A stretch of 64,000 nucleotides of DNA, taken from positions 64,704,251 to 64,768,250 of the forward strand of contig CM051463.1 of NCBI GenBank assembly GCA_028095005.1. The letters are read 5' to 3'. The notes under the pieces were generated by a model. It worked only from the letters and a program-made list of their open reading frames with translations, was not told where the DNA came from and did no database searches. Below, in pieces: positions 47,272 through 58,330 of this stretch. The position numbers and the translations under genes were made by a program. The DNA comes from Rhynchospora pubera (Eukaryota > Streptophyta > Magnoliopsida > Poales > Cyperaceae). The number at the start of each line of letters is the position of its first letter. Position 1 is the stretch's first letter.

Positions 47272-48060
47272 CTTGTTAGATGCAATGATTTTAGAGGTGG
47301 TTCTTCTTGAAAACAATGTAGCATTTTGTTTAAGTGATTAATGATTCTTTTCGATATCTTTTGAGGTTGTTTTAAGGTCTATCTTTTAGATTATCTGTAA
47401 TAGGTCAGATGAGCCTTGTAGGGCAATAATATGTTTTCTTCTACTTCTGCTTTTGCTTTCCTTGAGTCTGGCTCTATTATTTCACAGGTAATATAAAACT
47501 ACTGAGTGCTTATAGTTGATTAGATGACAGTGCATGTTAAATGCAAAAGAAATGAAGTTATCCTGAGTGCTTACAGTTGATTAGATGACAGTGCATCTTA
47601 AATGAAAAAAAAAATTGAAGTAATGAGAAAAACCGGTGGATCTTTAAAGTGGTTTCATATATAAGATCCACCACCAAGTCTAATTTTTATTAGAAAACAA
47701 AAAAGTAAGCATATCATCCCCTTGCCACATCACTTATTATTTCCATCAGTACGATTATTATTTTTTTTCGTTTTTTTTTAAGTTTTCTACATTATCATAA
47801 TCAAGCATAGGGCAGTGTCACTTTTGATTGATTAGCAGTTTTTATTTTCTATTGGCAGGTTATGATAGTTGTAGGCCTTTTTTTTTTCCCAGTAGTATTA
47901 CTATCCTCTAGTAACTTTGATCTTGTTGGGTTTTATTTTTAGCCTATTCTAATTTGTTTGGAATTAAAGGTTTTGTTGTTTTAGGAGGATACTATTAGGA
48001 ATAGGAGGATTCTAATTTGTTTGGAATAGTGGGTTTGTGCTATGGTTCGCAACAATAAGC
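47272..48060. other. RER1 3' flank with a two-copy tandem repeat
   Basis: A 61-bp unit beginning CTGAGTGCTTA(T/C)AGTTGATT is repeated at 47502 and 47563; otherwise AT-rich DNA, no gene. Confidence 0.6.
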
Positions 48061-48220
48061 ATTGTTTTCAATACCTATCGGTTACTGAAAAATTCCAGTA
48101 ATACTAGGTACTGGAATAGTGACATTCTGTATCAGAGATGAAATACTATAATTTTTTGAGAAAATATCAGATTTGGACCGCTGGTCGGTAGGGGTTCTAG
48201 ACTCTAGTACGAAAACATTG
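48061..48220. mobile_element. Short MITE-like element
   Basis: Ends ATTGTTTTCAATACC and (inverted) CAATGTTTTCGTACTAG face each other across 160 bp. The left end resembles that of the 52746 element. Weak target-site evidence. Confidence 0.45.
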
Positions 48221-48990
48221 ACAATAAGTACTGATTGATACTGGTGTGCTGAATTAGTTGTGTCACTCGATTAGTTTGTTTGCGACAGTAATCTCTACCA
48301 GTCCTCGACATCTAATTGTTGCACGATATGCGAGTAATAACATCTATTTAGCTACTTCATGCTTACATAACTGGTGTGTTTCTTAACTAAAAAAAATTCT
48401 GGCCAAAACTAGTTTACTCGAGCAAGTGTTTGCCTCTATTAAGAGTGCGAAGAACGTGGAGTCCAACAAGAGAAAATCAATACATATATTAATCCTGAGT
48501 ATAGGATCCGGATCCGACACTGTAGCTAAGAACTGTAGGCCTACAGTGTGGCTGATATGTGGGGTCCGCTTGACAGGTCACGTTTTTTATTTTAGGGCGA
48601 TATTGAATCTGAACTGTCTGTTCTTCTTTGCTTGATCCAGGCCGTCCGATTTTCCTCCTCCGTGTCTTTTCAAACGGTAGCATTCTCTCACCTCAATGCA
48701 AGTGGAAGGGTCATTCCATGTGCATCGTCTGTCCTTTTTTTCGAGATTTTTTGCAAGACCGTTTTATGTGACTCTGCAGTGAAAAGAATCAATATTCATT
48801 AATTGACCCGCTGCAGGAACAACAACAACATGGGTGCTTCACAATTCACACGAGATATAGATCCCTCGCTCTCCCCTATGCATGGATTCGTTTATCACAG
48901 TCATTTTTAAATTTCATTTAAAAAAAAAAGTCATTTTAATTTCAATGAAAAAATCTCGCTCATTTTAATCACATGTGCAAGAATAAGCTC
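48221..48990. other. Intergenic, no gene seen
   Basis: Contains a GGATCCGGATCC palindrome near 48505 and moderately GC-rich unique sequence to about 48720; small frames on both strands show no domain. Confidence 0.5.
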
Positions 48991-50536
48991 ACTAAACCAA
49001 AAAAAAGTAAGAATAATAAATGGGCCCCTCCACTGAAAAATATATGTTGCTTTTAATTATTCCAAGCCCCTGAAAATTTTATTTCGCCATAAAATTTTAT
49101 ATCCATGCTCAAACAAATAGATACAATTTTGGAACATAAATTTTTAAATTATACTTTTAAATTAATTTAAATAATTTTACAAACATCATCGTATTTTATT
49201 TTTATGGTCTAAAATGTTATGTTTAGTTCTTGAATTACTTTTACGGCCTTTCAAACTATATTTTCAATGAAATTTTATATGGATACCCACAAACTTATGA
49301 AAAATTTGTTAGTACAATGTTTTTCATTTTGAGATTTCAAAATATATCAAGTTATTTTATGTGTTTTATGGATTTTTTTTAAAATACTGTTATACATTCT
49401 TTTAATATTTAAAAGCTTATCCAATTTTCATTTCTTTTCAAATTTAATATATGTTACAGGAAACTAAGTAAAATCTAATGATGATAATTCTTTTTTCTCT
49501 TTCAGAATTTTGTATGATATTTGTTTGCTCATGTTATTTTATTAATGTGATTAAGGAAAATATCTTTTTTGCTTTTAAATTGCTTCAATCCCTTCCTAAA
49601 TTTTCCTTGCATGAAATTTGATGACATAATCTTAAATATAATTTGATCTTTTTCTTTGTTCTTCGAATTTGTAAATTTCATGACTTCATTCTATGATTAT
49701 AGAAATATAATTTTTTAACTGTTTCCAAGCCTTTGCAAATTTATTTATCTGTAAAATTTTATATACATAATAACAATAACAAAAAATCTAATGATACAAA
49801 CCTTTTAAATTGTATGCTTTCCCAATTTTTTATATAATTTTTTTACCCCAACAAATTTAAAACATCATATTTTAAATGCTAGATTGTTCAAAGAGCTTTC
49901 TAGATTTATTTTTTTTTATCAAATTATATTCATATGCACAAAAAATTATACATGATCCAATGATATCGAATTTTCTATTTTTCAATGTTTACAACATTTT
50001 TCATGGTTCTAAAATTTTAGAAATTTCACAAATTGTATTATAGCTTTTGAATTAATTGGAGGTACTTCTTAATTGATTTTTTCCAACGAATTTTATGTGA
50101 ATGATGAAAGAGAGGTAACAAAAAAAAACACTCGCACCATTTTATATTTTTTTCTCTATTTTTATAGCCTCACAAAACTATAATTAAATCAAACATTATA
50201 TCTAATTATAATTACACCATCAATGTAACAACTATACTATCATTGTAATATGAATATATTTTTTTTTTCATATTCACAATGCGCGACACCAGTTTATTAA
50301 ATTATTTTATCGATCCATAAACAAAAGCTAAAAAAGTAAATCACGCAACGCGTTATTTTCACTAAAAATAGCGCAAAAATATTTTTTTACCTTATAAAAT
50401 ATTTGGTTGTTTCTCTGAATTTATTTTTGCAATATAAATTATATGATGACAAAAAATAATTTATAAACAATATACTGTTTTATCCGTTCAAATCATAAAA
50501 AAAAAATAGATCGCGCAACGCGCGAAACCCCGCTAG
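48991..50536 (+). mobile_element. Probable Helitron 3' part (5' end not located)
   Basis: The right end fits a Helitron terminus: a short hairpin TCGCG-CAACG-CGCGA (about 50509-50523), then AAACCCCG and CTAG at 50533-50536, followed by T. A related CGCAACGCG word occurs near 50343. The DNA leftward is very AT-rich and gene-free. The start coordinate is a guess; no TC start with target A was identified. Confidence 0.42.
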
Positions 50537-50895
50537 TTGATGTTAAAGAAGTGAATTAGTTTTTTTTCGAAGCATTGACAGAGGCTGTCAAAGGAAAAAG
50601 AAAAGAAAGCTTAAGGGGGGAAAAAAAAAGAAGAAAGACCAAATTACAAAAGTATCCTCAATCCTAAACTCAACACTGATCACCAATTAGCAGAATCGCC
50701 TGTACATCTTAGCCTCCTCTTCTATCCCTAAAGAAGTGAATTAGTTGTTCTGGTAATTTTTCAAACCTAAGAACAATAATCGTTCTTTGTTTTATTTGTT
50801 GTGTTCTATGTTGCATGATACGGGTACGAGTACCGTACCTTTTATGATATGAAAATTTTTTAAAATCTCTAATACAGGTATGGCAATATATATAT
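50537..50895. other. Intergenic, no gene seen
   Basis: A-rich tracts and unique sequence. Nothing recognisable. Confidence 0.5.
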
Positions 50896-51850
50896 AGAGT
50901 AAGATTCTGGTGCCACATTCTTTTTGCTTTACAAAAGCCACATTTTATTTTTTATTTTAAATTTCAAAAAATTAAAATATAATCGTCTGATCCAAACCGT
51001 TGATCTTTTTCATTTTAACGATGGATGTGTTGTCATAAAATTTTATAATTTTTGAAGTTTATTTGATGCTTGACCAAAAGGACAATATGAACGAATCAAA
51101 ATAACTAAAATAGATTAATTATATATCTACAATATAAAGTTTATTTGATGCAACTCACCATGGTATATCATTCTATAGTTTTGTTATTTTACATTTTTTT
51201 TGCTTATAATGTAGATATATAATTTATGAGGAGGGTTCCAGTGCCCATATTTTGGATGCCCCCAAATGCCCCAAAACACATTTTTTAACTACTTTTACAA
51301 AATATAAAATTCAAACTTCGAATCCAAACCGTTGATCTTATTCAATATAACGAGCGATGCATTTTCATATAAGTTTTATAATTTTTGAAGTTTATTTGAT
51401 ACTTGATCAAGAGATTGAAAATTGAACGAATGTAGTTAAATATGATAGATTAATTCTAATCTGTTCATATTTTAGCCTCTTGATCAAGTATCAAATAAAC
51501 TTCAAAAATTATAAAACTTATTTGAAAATGCATCGCTCGTTATATCGAATAAGATCAACGGTTTGGATTCGAAGTTTGAATTTTATATTTTGTAAAAGTA
51601 GTAAAAAAGTGTGTTTTGGGGCATTTGGGGGCATCCAAAATGTGGGCACCGGAATTCTCCTCATAATTTATATATAGAGTTTTGCTATGGTGAGTTGCAA
51701 CTCACCAAAGGGTCGGTGAGTTTTGATCAAAATTTTTAAATTTAGTTCAAAATGACCGATCCAAACCGTCCAATATGATAAGAATTGCATGGTATATCAA
51801 TTATATATCTACATTATAAGCAAAAAAGATATGTAAAATATTTTGAAAGT
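50896..51850. repeat. Cluster of nested foldback elements
   Basis: DNA on either side of the inner foldback (51220-51670) is itself partly inverted: TTGCTTATAATGTAGATATA on the left pairs with the complement near 51800-51820 on the right. A further relative lies at 50940-51070 (GATCCAAACCGTTGATC, TTTTTGAAGTTTATTTGATG). This indicates repeated insertion of related foldback MITEs. Confidence 0.65.
51220..51670. mobile_element. Long foldback MITE, about 210-bp arms
   Basis: Left arm 51220-51430 and right arm about 51462-51670 are near-perfect inverted copies, starting TAATTTATGAGGAG on one side and, inverted, TAAATTATGAGGAG on the other, and sharing GGATGCCCCCAAATGCCCC and TTTATTTGATACTTGATCA. 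The loop is about 30 bp. It has no coding capacity. Confidence 0.88.
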
Positions 51851-52077
51851 ACATGATGAAAACAATTTCTACATATATTTTTTTTTATAAATTTCTAATA
51901 TGGAAAAACAATGTTGTAAATTTCTAAAGCAATTAAGGAACTAAATACATTTAATCATAAACAAATATTACGTAATTAAACAAATTACCTATATTTTTGC
52001 AAGAATGCATATAAATTTTTATGTCAACATGAGTTTTAGAGGGCTCCCAAATAATTAAAATACCAGGAATGATAACT
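51851..52077. other. Intergenic, no gene seen
   Basis: AT-rich spacer between foldback elements. Confidence 0.5.
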
Positions 52078-52348
52078 GTCATATGCAGTTATGCCATCTC
52101 TGCCATCGCTAAATATAAAATGAACATATACAACAAATAAGATGAACATATAGATGATCTAACTGAACACTTACAAACAAATAAGTGTTATCATCATTTG
52201 TTCAGAATTTTACATGCATATTCAACTTATTTTCATTGAACTTATTTGTTTGTATGTGTTCACTTAGATCGTCTATATGTTCACTTTGTTTGCTATATAT
52301 GTTCACTTTATATTTAGCGATGGCAGGGATGGCAAAACTGCAGATGAC
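52078..52348. mobile_element. Foldback MITE, 108-bp arms
   Basis: Arms 52078-52185 and 52241-52348 are inverted copies with few mismatches; both read GTCAT(A/C)TGCAGTT and then TGCCATCGCTAAATATAAA and ACAAACAAATAAG. Loop about 55 bp. No coding frame; any transcript would form a long hairpin. Confidence 0.88.
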
Positions 52349-52745
52349 ACTAAATCAATTTCCTTAAAATACAAAAGAACTATTCTTTAAAAATGGGAAA
52401 TGGATATGTCCATTAATTTGAGCAATGGAGCTTACACCTAATTTGGGGTGCTTGGTTGTCCGGTTTTGAAAGTTTCCTTAAAAGAAAATCAAATTGACAA
52501 AGTAATCATAGTTAACGATTCATTGACTAAACGGGCCAGGTACAAATCAGATTATCAAGAGTAAAAATATAACCAGATCCGATACAACCGGATTCATAAA
52601 ATAAAAACCCGATTAATACTTGAATTTGTTAAAATATAAGTCAGATTGGACGGGTTAAACAAATCGGACGTTTTTTTTCTTGTACAACCCTAGATGGAGA
52701 CATTAAATTCATCGCCATGACGGCTTCCAATGTCTGGTTAAACGC
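52349..52745. other. Intergenic, no gene seen
   Basis: Unique AT-rich DNA; repeated AGATTGGAC/CCGATT-like words near 52570-52670 are too short to classify. Confidence 0.45.
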
Positions 52746-53369
52746 AATGTTTTCAATACCGGACCTGAGATCAAACCGGTGAAGCAAAGGATATGAGATT
52801 TTACCGGTTTATCGGTTTCAAAACCGGAATACATTTTAATTATTTTATTAAAAGAATGAAGCCAACTATAAATAAATAAAAATAAAAAATAGTCATATGA
52901 TTATTATTTCTTAAATTTAATGTTTGATTTTCCCTAATAAATTTTCTTTGACTAGTTCTAGACTAGTCAAAGTTCACATGCCCATGTATAAATATTACTC
53001 TTTGGTCTATTGAATGGCTTTGGCTGCTTCTTTTGATATGCGTGTAAATTGCAAAACAGTAAAAAGTGAAAGTCAGCAAGTCACCAAGTTATCCAGTGGT
53101 TCTGTGGTTGCTCCGGTTTGTAGTTCTTTTTTGTCCCACCAGTAGAAAGCACAATACTGAAGATATTATATATACCAACGTGGTAGAGGACCGATGTGGT
53201 CTTAATCAGGCAGCACGTGGACTCGCACTGCATTAGTCGGAGAACCGGTTGGTGGATTTGCAAGGATTTACCGGTTCGTGAACGGTTTTTCCCGGTTCAT
53301 GAATAGCATGGTATTTCATGATTTTCCTACTGGGTCTGGAGCCCCTACCCGGTAGGGTATTAAAAACAT
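52746..53369. mobile_element. CCGG-rich MITE-like element, about 620 bp
   Basis: Left end ATGTTTTCAATACCGG and, inverted at the right, ATGTTTTTAATACCCTACCGG. Subterminal CCGGTT/AACCGG words recur at both ends. No coding frame. Type uncertain. Confidence 0.55.
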
Positions 53370-53374
53370 GAGAT

Positions 53375-55098
53375 GAGAAAATTGGTTTTATGCCACTCCA
53401 AAACAATCTAATTCTAAATATGCCATCACAACAAAACAACTAATTAGATATTTGCCACCACAAAACAACACAAATTGATTTTATGCCACTATTTTCATTT
53501 AAAAAATATTAAAATTTATTTTTTTAAATAAATAAATAATTTTATAATGTCAGATATTTTAAAAATTCCTTAAATACCCTTCCATCTAGAATGATCCGTA
53601 ATTGAAAGTGAAAAATACATTGAGTTGTTCCCTTCGTTTCTCCCTTCTTTCCTTTTAGTTTCGCGCATACAGGACGCCAACGACGACGGCAGCGGCAGCG
53701 CGCGACCCGTCGAGATGGACTGCGCCACTAGGAGAGAAGAGACGCAAGATCCGCTAACCCAAACCTCTAGGAGAGAAGCGACACGCACGACGTGTCCGAA
53801 CCGTAACCCTAATTTTTTCATGGATCATCTAAGGTGAATTTTAATTTCATTTTGATTAATGGATAGTAATTATTTTTTTTCCATTTTGATCAATGGCTTT
53901 GGGTTTGCTCGAGATTTGCCAGCCTTGTAGAAAAGAAATATGTGGTCCCTGTTGGGTGCCGTGGGGCTGGGGTGGGGGGGTCGAGGCCGAGGCTGGGTGC
54001 CATGGGGGGACTGCTGGGTGCCTCAGTCTCGCGGGGGGATGGGGTCGGGGAGGGGCGGGAGGACATCATGAGAGGTGTTTCATTAATCAACAAAATGTCT
54101 TTAGTATATTAAAAATTGAGTTATTAGTCATGAAAGTTGGAATTGAGATTTATGTGTCATCATGTGTAACTTGAAATTCTTCAAAATTAATTGTCAGGAT
54201 CATGTTTAGTGGACAAGATGCAATGAAAGGTTTAAGATGACATAGTTTGGAGAGATCAAACCAATGACTGACATGCAATGGCCAGTACTTAATCTAGGTT
54301 TCAAGTTGCATCCGCCGATTTTACGAAGGACTGCTGGAATACCAAGGAATCAAGGAATTTCAACTTGAGGCATTTTAGTTGTATGCCAATTTTTGTGAAT
54401 ATTTTGTGACAAAAATGTTGGAAATGCCAATTTTTGTGAATATTAGAAATATTGGAAATATTTTGTGATAATTGTAAGAATTAGACAGGTTGGAAATGCA
54501 TTTGACATTGTTGGTTACATGCTGAAATATATGTCAATTTTGTTTTAAATTTTCTGCTGTATTTCACCGATTATATCTGAATTTAAATCCGCCCAGGATT
54601 ACAAAGTAGGACACTATGTGAAGGTTCTGTGCTGTGCCTCTTTGGCCATACACTCTCGCTGTATTTGTTTTGAATTTGTTTTAAATTTGGATAATTGCTG
54701 TATTTTAGTATTTGTGCATCTAGCCATGTGACTAATACCATAATCGCTGTGCAAATATGCTGGCACGAGTACATGCAAATATTAGAAATGCACAGGGCTT
54801 CACAGTATTTGCTGGCACGAGAAAATTAGATAATAGCTGGCACGAGTATATGCACCAGTGCTAGAATAAGCTAATTCTTGACTGGCTATGGCATAAAATC
54901 AATTTTAAAAACTTTTTGGAAGGCATATTACAAATTTTAATATTTTGTGGTGGCATATTTAAAAGGGCAACATGGTCATTTAATCAACCAATGGCGTAAA
55001 ACTAATTATTATTGTTTTGTAGTGGCATAAAACCAATTAGTTGTTTTTGTGATGGCATATGTTGAATTTAAGACTTTTGGAGTGGCATAAACCAATTA
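53375..55098. mobile_element. Non-autonomous TIR element, ATGCCATC family, copy 3
   Basis: The left end GAGAAAATTGGTTTTATGCC and the right end GGAGTGGCATAAACCAATT face each other over 1.7 kb, with internal repeats as in copy 1. The conserved GC-rich island (53690-53790) again contains AGGAGAGAAGAGACGCA, and CTAACCC/AACCCTAA leader-like words follow. No transposase. Confidence 0.72.
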
Positions 55099-56248
55099 CA
55101 TAAAACTGAACAATAGTGGGGGTCGAGAATCAATTACATAAAATTTAAAATCAGAAGAATCAAGAAAAATATTAAGGTCAGATATAATAACATGAAAGTG
55201 TTACCTCAAGACAATTATAGCATGTTTGGATTACTTGAATAGTGAATAAGATAAGACATTTTGATAAACACAGAGCAGAGCAGTAGGGGGGCAAAGGGAG
55301 GCTTGGACCCCTAATATATAAAATTTTTCTTAAGAGCTTTTCAATTATATGCTAAATTTTATTAATATATAACATGTTGCATCCTAATAAAAGAGTTCAA
55401 ATACAATAAATATAGCTCAAATACAATCTAGTTTTATTTATTGTTGTTGAAACTAGTTTAATTATAATTTTTTATTTTAGAGAAAATTTAGATGACAAAA
55501 AATCACAAATAAAACATATATCGCTCAAATATGAAACTTTTGACTTATTATTTTTTTTAAGAAAAAAATGTTTCTTTGTTTTATTTGATTCAATTCATGT
55601 TTAGAAAAATTATTTCTATAAAATAATTAATGCAATCTTATTTTTTGTTGTCAATTTTTTTTTAGATTTTTAAAATTTCAAACTTTAGTATGTTTAAATC
55701 AGAATTCTAATCCCAAAGTCGAATCCTGGCTCCGCCCTGAATAGACAGGTTTAAAGTATTTTGAAGTTGGAGGAGGCAGACTAGGCAGGAGGTACATTGA
55801 CCAATTCTATCAAGTAAAAGTTAATAAATTAAGAAAAAAACCATAAATAGACAGGTTTAAAGTATTTTGAAGTTGGAGGAGGCAAGAGGTCCATTGACCA
55901 ATTGTATCAGGTGAAAGTTAATAAATTAAGAAAAAAAAAATCAGATTATTAGAGGAGACCGGCCTTCGCTAGTCTCCTTTGACTCTGTCACTGGTTGTTC
56001 TTTTTGTCATCATATATATAAAGAGAATCTTTATATATTTGTCTATTTGATGACTTTCTATTTTAGAAGTCTTTTTAAATATTGTCGTCTAGATTGTAAT
56101 TCTATATTAAAGAAAATTTAAAACAATTTGAGGCATCTGTTTCTTCAGCAGGAGTTTTATTTGACTTGCTAAAGAGATCAATAAATAACCTATCGTCTGT
56201 TAAAAATGACAAACTGGAGCTTTCGTCATCCCACATCGTCAGTGGACA
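55099..56248. other. Intergenic with repeats, no gene seen
   Basis: 55285-55740 may be a decayed DNA element (GGGGGGCAAAGGGAGGC at the left; CCTGGCTCCGCCCTGA at the right, a word common at plant transposon ends). Then comes a tandem duplication (55740-55940). Low certainty. Confidence 0.4.
55740..55940. repeat. Two-copy tandem duplication, about 100 bp unit
   Basis: Copies begin with AATAGACAGGTTTAAAGTAT at 55740 and 55846 and end AAGTTAATAAATTAAG; the second lacks about 9 bp. Confidence 0.85.
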
Positions 56249-56256
56249 CATGCAGC

Positions 56257-56540
56257 CAGACCTGATTAACGTGGTAAGCGGACACGGAATGGGGTGTTCC
56301 GTTTACCGTTCCGTTAACGAAACGAAATGAATTTCGCTACCGTTTACCGTTCCACTTACTAAACGAAATGATTTCGCTAAACGGCATGTACAAAAATACG
56401 TTAAAACACGTTAAACTGTTCCATTTCATGTTCCGTTTACCGTTTCATTAAGGAAACGAAACAAATATCTGTACCGTTTACCGTTCCGTTTCAGCAAACG
56501 GAACGGCATAACGTTTTTCTTGTTTCCGTTGGCAGGCCTA
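56257..56540. mobile_element. hAT-type MITE, 284 bp
   Basis: Ends CAGACCTG and (inverted) TAGGCCTG are flanked by a perfect 8-bp target duplication CATGCAGC at 56249-56256 and 56541-56548. The interior is built from CCGTTTACCGTTCCG-like words in both orientations, similar in style to the 10396 hAT element. Confidence 0.87.
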
Positions 56541-56548
56541 CATGCAGC

Positions 56549-57040
56549 CCATGCTGCCCGGTAGAAGACAAAGATCCGTAAAACATGGTTGGTTAGTTCG
56601 TCATAAATATGTTACTTTTTTTTATATTATATATATAAATAGAAATAAATGGGGTATTCGACTATTCGTACTCACTATACAACCCAATAATTTTTCGAAC
56701 TGGGCATCGGGTTGGAATGAATGCGCCCGATAAAATATTAGAGCGTACATATTCTCCTTAAAAAAAACTAAAATTAGATGTTATTAATCTTATATCATAG
56801 AGTCAAACATGTTTGATAGTTACACTCATCAAAGATGATCAAATATTAAATTTGAGATTATAATGGCCAATCTGAGTTGTTTTCCACAATAAAGTTTGCT
56901 TTAATACCAAATTTTAATTTTTTAATTGCTTTATTTTTTTAAAAAAAATTAGAAAATCATCAATCTGATTAATTATAAACCTTCCAATTTTAAAAATCAG
57001 AAAAAAAAATTGTTACAAAATTTTAAAATCATCAATCTAA
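56549..57040. other. Intergenic, no gene seen
   Basis: AT-rich DNA with poly-T and poly-A runs near 56937-56950 and 57000-57010. Confidence 0.5.
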
Positions 57041-58330
57041 TGTACCATCGATGGCACAGAGGATCTTTGCCATTCATTTTCAGACCGCCAGATCGCTTTT
57101 AGATCGGTGAGTTGATGAGAATTGATCGGCTTAGATTTTGACGCCGAGCACTCCAAATCTCCGTTAATTTTTGCCTTTCTGTATTCGTCTACAGATCTCT
57201 CCGTTAGCTTTCTTGCTCTCTCTCTGCCCCATTCGGCCATTCCCACTCGCTCGATCCTCCACCCTAGGATTTTGGCGCGGAACCTCGCTGCTCCGCTCTC
57301 TACCTTTCTCTTTCTGAATTGCGTCGATTGGAACCTCGCTGCTCTCTCCTCCTTCGAAGAGAGAAACTTAGGCGGAGCATCACTTTCTGTCTCTCTGAAG
57401 TCTGAAAGGAGTAGAAATCCTAGGGCGACCTTTCTCTCGATCGATGGGCACACCTCTCTTCGCCTCATGATGCTCTCTTCCTTAGCAGTCTACCTCTCTC
57501 CAAGGCTTTCTTTCTCCTTGCACAAGGTCTCTCTTTCCTTCAGTGTTCCTGTAAAGGTGCAAATGAAAATCAAGAATTAGGGCAAAAACCAAATAATCGC
57601 TAGTAGAAAATTGAGCAAAGGTGCAAATGATTATATCATATTTTGTTGGGTGTATGACAAGTTTGTCAGAATTGAATCTAAAAGTTTGTTTTATCTTGTA
57701 CAACAGAGTTTTTTATTAGCTTTCTAAGTGAACCATGCATCTAATTCCACTTAATCACCAAAAACAGAACAAGATATAAGCTGGTGTTAACAAAAATTGC
57801 ACTGTCCCTCAAAAGCCCTACTTTTAGTTGCCAATTTTGAGTTGACACTAATTTCTTCATTTTTTAGCATGTCTATTTCTTCATCATGAGTAGTTGGCAC
57901 TGTACTATTGACTTCTTCCATTGTAGTAAGGGTTAATTTTGATGTTCTTTTATGTTAAGTTGAAACTGATATAAAGCTTGGTACAAATCAGTTTATTTTG
58001 ATGTTAGCAAGCTTTATATTATTTATGGTTCTACTGTCACGTATAAACTAGCTTTGTATTGTCAGTAAAGTGAATTTATTTTCTTTCTTGGGATTCAAAT
58101 GAGCAGTCAAAGAAGCTAATGGATGGAAATGGAATTTCCATGGAACAACTTACTCCATAAAGAAATGAAGAAGCAAATTGGATGATAAGTTGGAGCAGTT
58201 AGAAGAAACGAAGAAGCAATTGGAAGAAATGAATAGGCCATTGAAAGAAACGAAAATGAGAAATAATGTTATGACTGAATTCTGTTTTTATTATTGTTTT
58301 GTTTATAAATCTTAAAATAAAGAAGCAATA
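57041..58330 (+). other. Leader-like CT-rich DNA and coiled-coil coding remnant; possible decayed transposon
   Basis: 57120-57560 is open in both directions (152 and 143 codons) but is low-complexity, CT-rich sequence with no domain; the plus frame starts at TTG. Near 58170-58320 a short frame reads KLDDKLEQLEETKKQLEEM, a coiled-coil like those at the C-terminus of some plant transposon proteins. No ends found. I do not recognise a gene. Confidence 0.3.

Noticed and set aside
53893..54174. Gly/Trp-rich 93-codon frame
   Set aside because: Runs through G-rich low-complexity DNA inside the TIR element; no domain.
57037..57580. Overlapping frames of 143 and 152 codons on opposite strands
   Set aside because: CT-rich low-complexity DNA open in both directions; the plus frame has no ATG at its start and neither has a domain. 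Kept only as an unclassified region.
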